This document shows, in pieces, positions 1 to 8,263 of a DNA stretch of 64,000 nucleotides. Numbering within the stretch: position 1 is the stretch's first letter; every line of letters begins with the position of its first letter. The position numbers were made by a program, and so were the translations under genes. The notes below the pieces were generated by a model, which ran no database searches, was not told the DNA's origin, and saw nothing but the letters and a program-made list of their open reading frames with translations. Where the stretch lies: the NCBI GenBank assembly GCA_036563805.1, contig DATCLS010000010.1:1-64000 (forward strand), written 5' to 3'. This stretch comes from DATCLS01 sp036563805 (GTDB taxonomy: Bacteria > Actinomycetota > Acidimicrobiia > Acidimicrobiales > VFJN01).

Positions 1-309
1 GTCTCCGACGACGGGCGGCCCCACGTCGTGGCCGTCACCGCCCGGTGGGAGGGCGACGCCCTGGTCATGGGCGCCGGCCGCAGCAGCTCCCGCAACGCCG
101 GGGCCCGGCCCCACGTGTCGGTGCTCTGGCCCCCGGCCGAGCCGGGCGGCTACAGCCTGATCGTCGACGGCGAGGCCGCGGTCGCGCCCCGCCCCGACGG
201 CGGCGAGGTGACCCTGCGGCCGACCCGGGCCGTCCTCCACCGGCCGGGCCCGCCGGCCGACGACGGCTCGTCCTGCGGCTCCGACTGCGTCCCGCTCCTC
301 CGCTCCTGA
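1..309 (+). CDS. Split-barrel (pyridoxamine-oxidase-like) protein, C-terminal part
   Basis: The frame is open from the first base, so the start lies to the left; 102 codons are visible. The visible part begins with a strand of the type SDDGRPHVVAVTARWEG, followed by a basic SSSRNAGARPHV stretch, which resembles the flavin/F420-binding split-barrel fold of PPOX-type proteins (substrate- or cofactor-binding strand, then a phosphate-contacting basic segment). The C-terminus is Ser/Cys-rich and carries no known motif. It converges on the LuxR-type gene on the other strand. The family assignment is inferred from fold-like patterns only; cofactor and substrate are unknown. Confidence 0.6.
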   Translation, partial: VSDDGRPHVVAVTARWEGDALVMGAGRSSSRNAGARPHVSVLWPPAEPGGYSLIVDGEAAVAPRPDGGEVTLRPTRAVLHRPGPPADDGSSCGSDCVPLLRS

Positions 310-352
310 CCGGCCAGCCGGAACCGGCCGTCCGAGCGGTCGCCCCGCCCGA

Positions 353-2998
353 TCAGCGCGGGTCGAGCGCGGCGCCCAGCTCGGTGCGCCGGTCGATGCC
401 CAGCTTGGCGTAGGCCCGCTGGAGGCGGTTCTCCACCGTCCGGGTCGACACGTTGAGCTCCTCGGCGATCTGGCGGTTGGTGCGCCCGGCCGCAGCCAGC
501 TCGGCGGTGGCGCGCTCGGCGGGGGTGAGCCGGGGCCGGTCGACCACGGGGGCCAGCGCCGGCGTCCGGGCGCCCTCGCACCGTCCCGCCAGCGCGGCGG
601 CCCGCCGACCCAGGGCGGCGGCCTGGCCGGGGTCGCCCGCCTGCCGGTGGGCGGCGGCCGCCTGGGCGGCGGCCTCGGCGGCCAGCAGGTCGGCCCCCAT
701 CGCCTCGAACCGGCCGGCGACCGCGGCGAGGGCCTCGGCGTCGCCGGCGGCGAGCGCGGCGACGTGGGCCGACCGGGCGGGGGCGAGGTCGCCGTCGATG
801 CGGCGGGCGACGGCCTCCAGCTCGTCCACGACGGCGGCCGCGTCGCCGGCGTCACCGAGGCGGGCCACGCCGTGGAGCTCGCTCGCCTGGGCCACGAGGT
901 CGCCGTGCTCCCCGCTGGCGCGGGCTGCGGCCCGGAGGACGGCCCGGGCGGCGGCGAGGTCACCCCGGGCGGCCGCGGTCCAGGCGCGGGCCTGGGCCAG
1001 CTGCGCCTCGGTCACGGCCAGCGGGGCCAGGCCCAGGGCGTCGAAGGCGACGAGGGCCTCGGCCGCCTCGTCCGCCCGGCCGGCGAGGGCCTGCGTGGTC
1101 GCCTGGTAGGCGAGCCCGACGCCGGCGAGCAGGGGCCGGCCCAGGCTGCGGGCAGCGTCCACGGCCTCGCGGATGTGCCCGCCCAGGGTCTCGACGTGGC
1201 CGCGGTCGGTGAGCGTCCACCCCAGGGCCATCCCGAACATCGTCTGCGCCTCGGCGGACCGCTCGGCCCGGGCCCGGCGCAGCATCGCCGCCGCCAGGTC
1301 CTCGGCCTCGACGAGGCGGCCGGCGAAGATCAGCGCGAGGCACCGCGTGTAGTCGTGCCACCACGGGTACCAGCGGGAGGGCCGGGTGAGCGCGGCGTGG
1401 GCGGCCCGCCCCCGGTCGCCGGTGGCGATCGCCTCGTCGAGGTGCCCGGCCCGGGCCAGGGCGAAGCCGCCGACCACGCACGTGGTGATGAGCGCAACGC
1501 CGCGGGCCCGCTCGAGCAGGGGACGGGCGGCCTCCACGGTCGTCCCGGGGCCGCTCAGGCCCGCCACCTGGACCAGGCGCTCGGCCGCGATCTGGTCGCG
1601 CCAGCCGGGGTCCGAGATCGTCCGCTCGGCCTCGTCGAGGAGGCGCTCGTCGTCGACGCCGGCGAACGTCACCGAGTTCTGGATGCGGGCGACGGCGACC
1701 GCGCCGCGCTCGTCGTCGTTGACGGCCGTGGGGGCGAGGGCGGCCAGCTCGCGTTCGGCCTGCTCGTTGCGGCCCCGCAGCCCCGCCAGCTGGGCGGCGA
1801 GCAGCGCCGCCTGGAAGCGGATGGTCCGGTCCGCCGGCTGGGCGTCGAGCGCGGCTCGGGCCAGGCGCTCGGCCAGCGGGAAGTCGTAGCGCCACCGGGC
1901 GGCGGTGGCGCCGTCGAGCAGGACCCGGGGCTGGGCGCCGCCGCCGGTGAGCCGCCAGGCCGCCACCCGCAGCACGTCGTCGGCGTCGAGGCGGCCCTTG
2001 GCCTCGACCGCCTCGGCCAGGGCCCGGGCGATGATGCGTTCGCGCGCCGGGGGCGTGGCGGCTCGGAGCACCTCGCCGTAGATCGGGTGGGCCAGGCGCA
2101 CCTCGAGCTGGCGGCCATCGAGGCGGCTGGCCAGCAGCCCCTGCCGCTCCAGGCCGGCGATCCGGTCGGCGTCGGCGATGAGGTCCAGCTCGGCGTCGTG
2201 GAGCGGCTCGCCGTAGGCCACCAGCTCGAGCAGCGAGCGCTCGGCGGGGTCGAGGCCGGCGAGCCGGGACTCGACGTGCTCGACCAGGCGCCCGGGGGTG
2301 GCCAGCGGCCCACGCAGGACCCACTCCCGGCCGTCCCGGCGCAGCGTCCGGTCGGTGAGCGCCCCCGCCACCAGCTCGCGCAGGAACAGCATGTTGCCCT
2401 GCGAGCGGGCGTACAGCTGGGCGACCGCCCCCGGCGCCACCGGCCCGCCGAGGACGGCTCGGAGCAGTGCGTCCACCCCCTCCTCGCCCAGCGGCGTCAG
2501 CTCGAGCCGCTCGGCCAGGCCGTCCTTCCACAGGGCGATGACGGCGTCAGGTGCCGGCTCGCGCGAGCGCACCGTGGCCAGCACGAACGCCGCCCCGGTG
2601 GCGGCGAGCTGGTGGACGAGCGTGGCCGACGTGTCGTCCAGGTGGTGGGCGTCGTCGACGGACACGACCAACCGCCGGTCGCCCGCCCCCGCCACCAGCG
2701 TGGCGGCCGCGGCCCGCAGCATGTCGGCCCGGTCGTCCACGACGCCGGGCCGGTCATGGTCGGGCAGCAGCGCCCGGAACGCGCCCAGCGGCAGGTCCCG
2801 GGCCGCGAGCGTGCCGGTCGCCCGGACCACGGCGCAGCCGGCCTCCTCGGCCTGCCGCAGAGCCTCGGCGACGAGCCGGGTCTTGCCCACGCCGGCGGCG
2901 CCGGCCACGACCACTCCCCGCGCGCCGCCGAGGAGCGCCGCGCGCACCCCGCCCAACTCGCGGGCGCGACCCACGAAGGGCCACCGCACTACCGCCAT
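353..2998 (-). CDS. LuxR-family regulator with N-terminal AAA ATPase (LAL type)
   Basis: A large signal-integrating transcription factor of about 881 residues. An N-terminal STAND/AAA ATPase domain shows Walker A GAAGVGKT near residue 35 and Walker B LVVSVDDAHHL near residue 110. A long Ala/Leu-rich helical (TPR-like) middle region follows, and the last 60 residues form a LuxR helix-turn-helix (LTPAERATAEL... TNRQIAEELNVSTRTVENRL). The ATG at 2998 is preferred over the GTG at 3004 because GGGAAGG sits 7 nt before the ATG and would touch the GTG. Such proteins usually bind an inducer in the helical region; nothing here identifies it. It has no operon partner: the gene upstream belongs to another unit. 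Confidence 0.88.
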   Translation of the reverse strand: MAVVRWPFVGRARELGGVRAALLGGARGVVVAGAAGVGKTRLVAEALRQAEEAGCAVVRATGTLAARDLPLGAFRALLPDHDRPGVVDDRADMLRAAAATLVAGAGDRRLVVSVDDAHHLDDTSATLVHQLAATGAAFVLATVRSREPAPDAVIALWKDGLAERLELTPLGEEGVDALLRAVLGGPVAPGAVAQLYARSQGNMLFLRELVAGALTDRTLRRDGREWVLRGPLATPGRLVEHVESRLAGLDPAERSLLELVAYGEPLHDAELDLIADADRIAGLERQGLLASRLDGRQLEVRLAHPIYGEVLRAATPPARERIIARALAEAVEAKGRLDADDVLRVAAWRLTGGGAQPRVLLDGATAARWRYDFPLAERLARAALDAQPADRTIRFQAALLAAQLAGLRGRNEQAERELAALAPTAVNDDERGAVAVARIQNSVTFAGVDDERLLDEAERTISDPGWRDQIAAERLVQVAGLSGPGTTVEAARPLLERARGVALITTCVVGGFALARAGHLDEAIATGDRGRAAHAALTRPSRWYPWWHDYTRCLALIFAGRLVEAEDLAAAMLRRARAERSAEAQTMFGMALGWTLTDRGHVETLGGHIREAVDAARSLGRPLLAGVGLAYQATTQALAGRADEAAEALVAFDALGLAPLAVTEAQLAQARAWTAAARGDLAAARAVLRAAARASGEHGDLVAQASELHGVARLGDAGDAAAVVDELEAVARRIDGDLAPARSAHVAALAAGDAEALAAVAGRFEAMGADLLAAEAAAQAAAAHRQAGDPGQAAALGRRAAALAGRCEGARTPALAPVVDRPRLTPAERATAELAAAGRTNRQIAEELNVSTRTVENRLQRAYAKLGIDRRTELGAALDPR

Positions 2999-3091
2999 CG
3001 TCACACCTTCCCGCGGCCGGAGCGTAGCCCCTCCCCGGCGGCCGCGGCCCGCGGGCCCGCACGATCCGTAGCGATCACGCTCGCCGGCGTG

Positions 3092-4378
3092 TCAGGAACG
3101 CCAGGCGCGCAGCACGTCGCCGAGCGGCGTCGGCTCGACGGGGGCGGGCCGGGGCGCAGCCGGGGTGGCGTGGAGGCGGGCGACCGGGCCGGGCAGCACG
3201 ACCGGGCCGGCCACCGGGTCGTCGACGGTGGCGAGCGCGCCCCGGGCCACCGCCTGGGGGTGGGAGGCCAGCCCGGCCAGGTCGTGGACAGGGGCGACGG
3301 GGACGCGGGCCGCCTCGAAGGCGGCGACCGCCTCGTCCCGCGGCCGACCGGCGATCCAGTCGGCCACCAGCCCGTCGAGCTCGTCGGCTCGGGCCAGGCG
3401 CTCGGCCGAGGTCCCGTAGCGGCGGTGGTCGTCGGGCGTGTCCCGGCCGATGGTGGCCAGGACCCGGGCCACCTGGGCGTCCGTGGTGCCGGACAGCACG
3501 AGGAACCGGCCGTCGGCCGCCCGGTAGACGTTGCGGGGCACGCCGCCCGGGACCCGGCTGCCCGTGCGCGTGGGCGGCGGGTCCTCCGGGCGCCAAGCGG
3601 CCACGGCCGGGCCGAGCAGGGCCACGATCGGCTCGTACATGGCCACGTCGACGTGCTGGCCCCGACCCGGCGCCGGTCCCGCGGCCGGGTCCGATGCCGG
3701 GCCCGCCGCTCGGCCCCGTCCGGCGTCCCGGTGCCAGCAGGCGGCAAGGGCGCCCAGCGCGCCCGCCAGGGCGACCAGCGAGTCGCCGAGCGCCACCGAG
3801 GGCAGCATCGGCGGGCCGTCGGGCTCGCCGGTCAGGAACGTGAGGCCGGCGAACGCCTCGGCCAGCGAGCCGTTGCCGGGACGGTCGGCCCACGGCCCGT
3901 CGGTCCCGAAGCACGACACGGTCACCACCACCGCCCGGGGGTTGCGGGCGGCGATGGCCTCGGGCGTGCAATCCCAGCGTGCCAGGAGCTTCCGGGGCTG
4001 GTTGGTGACGACCACGTCGGCGGCCGTGGTGAGGCGGGCCAGGTCGGCGCGGCCCTCGTCGGTGGCCGGGTCGACGACCACCCGGCGCTTCCCCCGGTTG
4101 GCCAGCACGTAGGGGAGCGACCGGCCGGACCGCTGGGCACCCAGCCGGACCAGCGGGTCGCCGTCGGGAGGTTCGACCTTCACGACGTCGGCGCCCAGGT
4201 CGGCCAGCAGCGCCGCCACCTGGGGCCCGGCCAGCAGCGTGGACAGGTCGGCGACCCGCAACCCGGCCAGAGCCCCGGCGACCCCCGCCGCCCCGGGCGG
4301 GGCCGTCGGCGCCGCGGCGCCCGGCCCGGACGGCGCGTCCGCCCCTGCGTCCGTCCCCGCCCCCGTTCCGGCGGTCAC
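3092..4378 (-). CDS. CaiB/BaiF class III CoA-transferase family protein
   Basis: About 428 residues, the usual length for formyl-CoA transferase-like (class III) enzymes, which move CoA between carboxylic acids. Typical elements are the N-terminal LRVADLSTLLAGPQVAALLADLGADVVKVE block, a NRGKRRVVVD segment and a C-terminal VPVAPVHDLAGLASHPQ segment. The GTG start at 4378 overlaps the stop of the upstream dehydrogenase gene (GTGA, 4 bp), so the two are translationally coupled. An Ala/Gly/Pro-rich stretch of about 30 residues precedes the domain. The substrate cannot be told; the linked hydroxyacid dehydrogenase suggests metabolism of a 2-hydroxy or 2-oxo acid and its CoA ester. Confidence 0.85.
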   Translation of the reverse strand: MTAGTGAGTDAGADAPSGPGAAAPTAPPGAAGVAGALAGLRVADLSTLLAGPQVAALLADLGADVVKVEPPDGDPLVRLGAQRSGRSLPYVLANRGKRRVVVDPATDEGRADLARLTTAADVVVTNQPRKLLARWDCTPEAIAARNPRAVVVTVSCFGTDGPWADRPGNGSLAEAFAGLTFLTGEPDGPPMLPSVALGDSLVALAGALGALAACWHRDAGRGRAAGPASDPAAGPAPGRGQHVDVAMYEPIVALLGPAVAAWRPEDPPPTRTGSRVPGGVPRNVYRAADGRFLVLSGTTDAQVARVLATIGRDTPDDHRRYGTSAERLARADELDGLVADWIAGRPRDEAVAAFEAARVPVAPVHDLAGLASHPQAVARGALATVDDPVAGPVVLPGPVARLHATPAAPRPAPVEPTPLGDVLRAWRS

Positions 4379-5445
4379 GGGCGCTCCTGCCGCCAGCCGG
4401 CGCCCACCGCGTCCTGCTGGTCGGGCGCGACCTCGTGGACGAGCGGTTCGCCGGCCAGGTACCGGCCCAGGTTGTCGGTGAACACGTCGGCGGCCCGGCC
4501 GTCGCGGCCCAGGCCCCCGCCCGCCGAGTGGGCGGTCAGCGTCACCGCCGGGTGGTCCCACAGCGGGCTGTCCGCCGGCAGCGGCTCGGTGGCGACGACG
4601 TCGAGCACGGCGTGGGCCGGCCGGCCCCGGTCCAGCGCGGCCAGCAGGGCGTCCTCGTCGACCAGCGAGCCCCGGGCCACGTTGACGAGCACGGAGCCGG
4701 CCCGCATGGCGGCCAGGGCCGTCCGGTCGATCAGGTGGTGGGTCTCGGAGGTGGCGGGGGCGGCCAGGACGACGACGTCGGCCGCGGGCAGGGCCTCCCG
4801 CCACCGGTCGGGCGTGTAGACGGCGTCGACCGGCTCGTCGCCGGTGGGCGTGCGCCGCACGCCCAGCACGCGGGCGCCGAACGCCCGGGCCCGGGTCGCC
4901 ACCTCGGTGCCGATGGCCCCGAGGCCGACCACGAGCCACGTGGTGCCGTGGACCTCGCGGAAGTCGTGGTGCCGCCACTCGTGGGCGCGGGCGGCCTCCT
5001 CCCAGGCCTCGGGCCGCTGGTAGTGGCGGAGCACGGCGCCCAGCACGTACTCGGCGATGGGGATGGCGGTGACGTGGGCGGTGGTGATCCGCACCCCGCG
5101 GGCCAGCAGGTCGCGGAACACGCCGGCGTCGGTGCCGGCTGCCGCCGACTGGACCCAGGCGAGCCGCTCGCTCGACCGCAGCGTCCGGGCCATGGGGCGG
5201 AACACGCCCGAGTAGAAGCTGTCCGTCGACAGCCAGGCGATCTCGGGTCCGCCGAGCGCCACCAGGGCATCGGTGGCGGCGCCGTTGCCCACCGCGACCC
5301 CGGGCGGCGGCGGCCCGGCCGCCAGGCGGATCGTCCCGTCCGTCTCGATCGTCCACCACCGCCCGGGGGCCACGCTCGTGAGGCGGCCGGTGAACCGCTC
5401 CCAGGCGATGGTGGTCACGAGGATGTCCCGCAAGGCCCCGTCCAT
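4375..5445 (-). CDS. D-2-hydroxyacid dehydrogenase family protein
   Basis: An NAD(P)-dependent reductase/dehydrogenase of about 356 residues. The Rossmann motif VVGLGAIGTEVATRARAFGA is clear, as are the family catalytic residues: Arg in NVARGSLVDEDAL, Glu in DVVATEPLP and His in LTAHSAGG. The N-terminal substrate domain is divergent, so the substrate is open. I start it at the ATG at 5445; an ATG 21 nt further upstream would run through the palindrome at 5448-5459. It is the first gene of a two-gene unit with the CoA-transferase (4-bp overlap) and is divergent from ligA. Confidence 0.87.
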   Translation of the reverse strand: MDGALRDILVTTIAWERFTGRLTSVAPGRWWTIETDGTIRLAAGPPPPGVAVGNGAATDALVALGGPEIAWLSTDSFYSGVFRPMARTLRSSERLAWVQSAAAGTDAGVFRDLLARGVRITTAHVTAIPIAEYVLGAVLRHYQRPEAWEEAARAHEWRHHDFREVHGTTWLVVGLGAIGTEVATRARAFGARVLGVRRTPTGDEPVDAVYTPDRWREALPAADVVVLAAPATSETHHLIDRTALAAMRAGSVLVNVARGSLVDEDALLAALDRGRPAHAVLDVVATEPLPADSPLWDHPAVTLTAHSAGGGLGRDGRAADVFTDNLGRYLAGEPLVHEVAPDQQDAVGAGWRQERP

Positions 5446-5447
5446 AC

Positions 5448-5459
5448 ACCTACGTAGGT
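5448..5459. promoter_or_regulatory. 12-bp perfect palindrome before the hydroxyacid dehydrogenase gene
   Basis: ACCTAC followed directly by GTAGGT, centred 8 nt upstream of the ATG at 5445, in the 91-bp divergent gap with ligA. The position suits a repressor site for the dehydrogenase/CoA-transferase unit. No regulator gene lies next to it, so a dedicated operator is an inference. Confidence 0.35.
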
Positions 5460-5536
5460 AGCACACTCCTAGCAGGCGCTATGGGAGTGCCCAGCTCGTC
5501 GGCCTACGTCACACCCCCTCGGTACAGTCCGGGACC

Positions 5537-7687
5537 ATGGCCGACCGCGAGATCGAGCAGCGGGTCGCCGCCCTGCGGGCGGAGATCGCCGAGCACAACC
5601 GCCGCTACTACGAGCTCGACGATCCCATCATCAGCGATTACGAGTACGACCAGCTGGTCCGCGAGCTGCGCAGCCTCGAGGAGCAGTACCCCGAGCTGCT
5701 GACGCCCGACTCGCCGACGCAGACGGTGGGCGGCGCCCCGGCGGTGACGCTGTTCGCCCCGGTCGAGCACACGGTGCCGATGACCAGCCTCGACAACGCG
5801 TTCGACGAGGACGAGCTGCGGGCCTGGGTCGAGCGCATCCACCGCCGCCTGGCCGGCCGCGAGGCCGCGGCCGAGGCCCGCGAGCTGGTCGAGAAGGCGG
5901 GCGATGGGGCCGAGGCGCCGGCGACCGCGGCGGCCGGCGAGGCGGTCGACGTGGCCCCGCCCGAGCGCGACGAGGCCGAGGTCGGCTACGTGTGCGAGCT
6001 GAAGATCGACGGGCTGGCCGTCTCGATCCGCTACGAGAACGGCCGCTACGTCCGGGCCGCCACCCGGGGCGACGGTCGCACGGGCGAGGACGTCACCGAG
6101 AACGTCCGCACGATCGACGTCCTGCCCCGCCAGCTGGGGGCCGACGCCCCGGCGGTGCTCGAGGTGCGGGGCGAGGTCTACATGGCGCTGTCCGCCTTCG
6201 CCGCGCTCAACGAGCGCCAGCTCGAGGCCGGCGAGCGGCCGTTCGTCAACCCCCGCAACGCCGCGGCCGGCGCCCTCCGCCAGAAGGACCCGCGCATCAC
6301 GGCCAGCCGCCCGCTCTCGCTGTGGACGTACCAGCTCGGCCAGATCGAGGGCGGCCCCGCCTTCACCACCCACCACGAGACGCTCGAGTACCTGGCCGGC
6401 CTGGGCTTCCCGGTCAACCCCGAGATCAAGACCGTGTCCGGGCCCGACGAGGTGCTCGCCTACTGCCTCCACTGGCAGGAGCACCGCCACGACCTCGACT
6501 ACGAGATCGACGGCGTGGTCGTGAAGGTCGACGACCTGGCCCGGCGCGAGCTGCTGGGCTTCACGTCCAAGGCGCCCCGCTGGGCAATCGCCTACAAGTT
6601 TCCGCCCGAGGAGCGCACCACCCTGCTGAAGGACATCATGGTCTCGATCGGGCGCACCGGGCGGGCCACCCCGTACGCCGTCCTCGAGCCCGTGTTCGTC
6701 GGCGGGGTGACGGTCAGCCAGGCCACCCTCCACAACGAGGACCAGGTGGCGGCCAAGGACGTCCGGCCCGGCGACCGGGTGGTGGTGCGCCGCGCCGGCG
6801 ACGTCATCCCCGAGGTCCTCGCCCCGGTGCTGGCCGACCGACCCAAGGACTCGAAGCCGTGGCAGTTCCCGACCACGTGTCCGTGCCCCATCCGCTCGAC
6901 GCTGGTGCGGCCCGAAGGCGAGGCCGAGCACCGCTGCATCCACCCCGAGTGCCCGATCCAGCGCCACCACGCCATCGAGCACTTCGCCAGCCGCAGCGCC
7001 ATGGACATCGACGCCTTGGGCGAGAAGCGCATCAGCCAGCTCATCGCCGAGGACATGGTCCACAGCGTCGCCGACCTGTACTCGCTCGACTGGGACCGGG
7101 TGCAGAAGCTCGAGCGGTTCGGCGAGCAGTCGGCCGCCAACCTGCGGGCGTCGATCGAGCAGTCCAAGTCGCGCCCGCTCGACCGGCTGCTGGTGGGGCT
7201 CAACATCCGCCACCTCGGCCCGGCCGGGGCCGAGGCGCTGGCACGGGCCTTCGGCCACCTCGACCGCATCATGGAGGCCTCGACCGAGGCGCTGGCTGCG
7301 GTCGACGGCGTCGGCCACGTGATCGCCGAGTCGGTGTCGACCTGGCTGTCCGACCCCGCCAACCGCGAGCTGATCGAGCGGCTGCGGGCCGCCGGGCTCA
7401 ACTTCGAGGGGCCGTCGGGCGGCGAGTCGGCCACCACGCTCGCCGGCATGAGCATCGTGGTCACCGGCACGCTCGAGAACTACAGCCGCGAGGAGGCCGA
7501 GGCGGCCATCAAGGCCCGGGGCGGCAAGTCGCCCGGCAGCGTGTCGAAGAAGACGACGGCCGTGGTGGTCGGCGAGAGCCCCGGCGCCTCCAAGCTCACC
7601 AAGGCCGAGGAGCTGGGCGTGCCGATCCTCGACGAGGCCGGCTTCGAGCACCTGCTCGAGACCGGCGAGCTGCCCAACAGCAGCTGA
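5537..7687 (+). CDS. ligA: NAD-dependent DNA ligase LigA
   Basis: Seals nicks in duplex DNA with NAD+ during replication and repair; 716 residues. The order is: Ia domain with RRYYELDDPIISDYEYD; adenylation domain with the nucleophile Lys156 in CELKIDGLA; OB fold; a four-Cys zinc finger (CPCP ... CIHPEC); HhH repeats; and a C-terminal BRCT domain (SIVVTGTLENYSREEAEAAI). About 35 extra Ala/Glu-rich residues lie just before the KIDG motif, compared with mycobacterial or E. coli LigA. TACAGT at 5523-5528 sits 8 nt before the ATG and there is no Shine-Dalgarno, which suggests a leaderless mRNA. Confidence 0.98.
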   Translation: MADREIEQRVAALRAEIAEHNRRYYELDDPIISDYEYDQLVRELRSLEEQYPELLTPDSPTQTVGGAPAVTLFAPVEHTVPMTSLDNAFDEDELRAWVERIHRRLAGREAAAEARELVEKAGDGAEAPATAAAGEAVDVAPPERDEAEVGYVCELKIDGLAVSIRYENGRYVRAATRGDGRTGEDVTENVRTIDVLPRQLGADAPAVLEVRGEVYMALSAFAALNERQLEAGERPFVNPRNAAAGALRQKDPRITASRPLSLWTYQLGQIEGGPAFTTHHETLEYLAGLGFPVNPEIKTVSGPDEVLAYCLHWQEHRHDLDYEIDGVVVKVDDLARRELLGFTSKAPRWAIAYKFPPEERTTLLKDIMVSIGRTGRATPYAVLEPVFVGGVTVSQATLHNEDQVAAKDVRPGDRVVVRRAGDVIPEVLAPVLADRPKDSKPWQFPTTCPCPIRSTLVRPEGEAEHRCIHPECPIQRHHAIEHFASRSAMDIDALGEKRISQLIAEDMVHSVADLYSLDWDRVQKLERFGEQSAANLRASIEQSKSRPLDRLLVGLNIRHLGPAGAEALARAFGHLDRIMEASTEALAAVDGVGHVIAESVSTWLSDPANRELIERLRAAGLNFEGPSGGESATTLAGMSIVVTGTLENYSREEAEAAIKARGGKSPGSVSKKTTAVVVGESPGASKLTKAEELGVPILDEAGFEHLLETGELPNSS

Positions 7688-7753
7688 CCGGCCGGCCTGC
7701 GGGCGGGCGGCCCAGCGGCCGAGGCGCCCGGCACCGACACGACGTCACGACCT

Positions 7754-8194
7754 CTACACGACCTCGAAGCACCACTGGATGGTGCGGGAGCCGTTGGTGC
7801 GCCCCTCCGACAGCGGCCACACGATGGCCGTGACGCAGTTCCGGCCGGCACGCAGCTCCTCGACCGTGCCGCCCTCCTGGGGCGTGAACTGGATCAGGCC
7901 CAGCTCCCGGGTGATGTCGAGCTCGTCCTCGGGGATCTCTGTGCCGTTCACCACCAGCACGCCGCTCCACCCGGTGGCCAGGTCGATGCCGATCGGCGCC
8001 TGGGCGAGGACCTGGTCGTTGCGGCCCGGGATCAGCCGCTCGACGTATTGGTCCTGGCCCGACGAGCTGAGAACCGGGTCCTCGCCGGTCTCCGAGAACG
8101 TGAGGTAGGCGCCGACGAAGGCGGCGACGGCCACCAGCAGCAGGCCGGCGGCCAGCAGCTTGAACCGGGTGCTGTAGGTGGGGGCGTTGCTCAT
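7754..8194 (-). CDS. Small single-pass membrane protein, function unknown
   Basis: 146 residues. The N-terminus (MSNAPTYSTRFKLLAAG) leads into one membrane segment, LLAAGLLLVAVAAFVGAYLTF, then an exported-looking domain of about 110 residues with two Cys (RNCVTAI and IQWCFEVV) that could form a disulphide. I recognise no family. It converges on ligA and is divergent from the PASTA kinase gene, 69 bp away, so a cell-envelope role beside the kinase is possible but unproven. Confidence 0.72.
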   Translation of the reverse strand: MSNAPTYSTRFKLLAAGLLLVAVAAFVGAYLTFSETGEDPVLSSSGQDQYVERLIPGRNDQVLAQAPIGIDLATGWSGVLVVNGTEIPEDELDITRELGLIQFTPQEGGTVEELRAGRNCVTAIVWPLSEGRTNGSRTIQWCFEVV

Positions 8195-8263
8195 AGCCGG
8201 GCCCCATCCTGGCCGCCGGGGGCGCGTAGCGGCGAACCGGCGGCGACCGGTACGGTCAACGGC

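Noticed and set aside
647..4819. Very long open frame on the + strand (1390 codons) across the LuxR, CoA-transferase and dehydrogenase genes
   Set aside because: It is antisense to three recognisable genes; its translation is Gly/Arg/Pro-rich with no domain, an artefact of few stop codons in GC-rich DNA.
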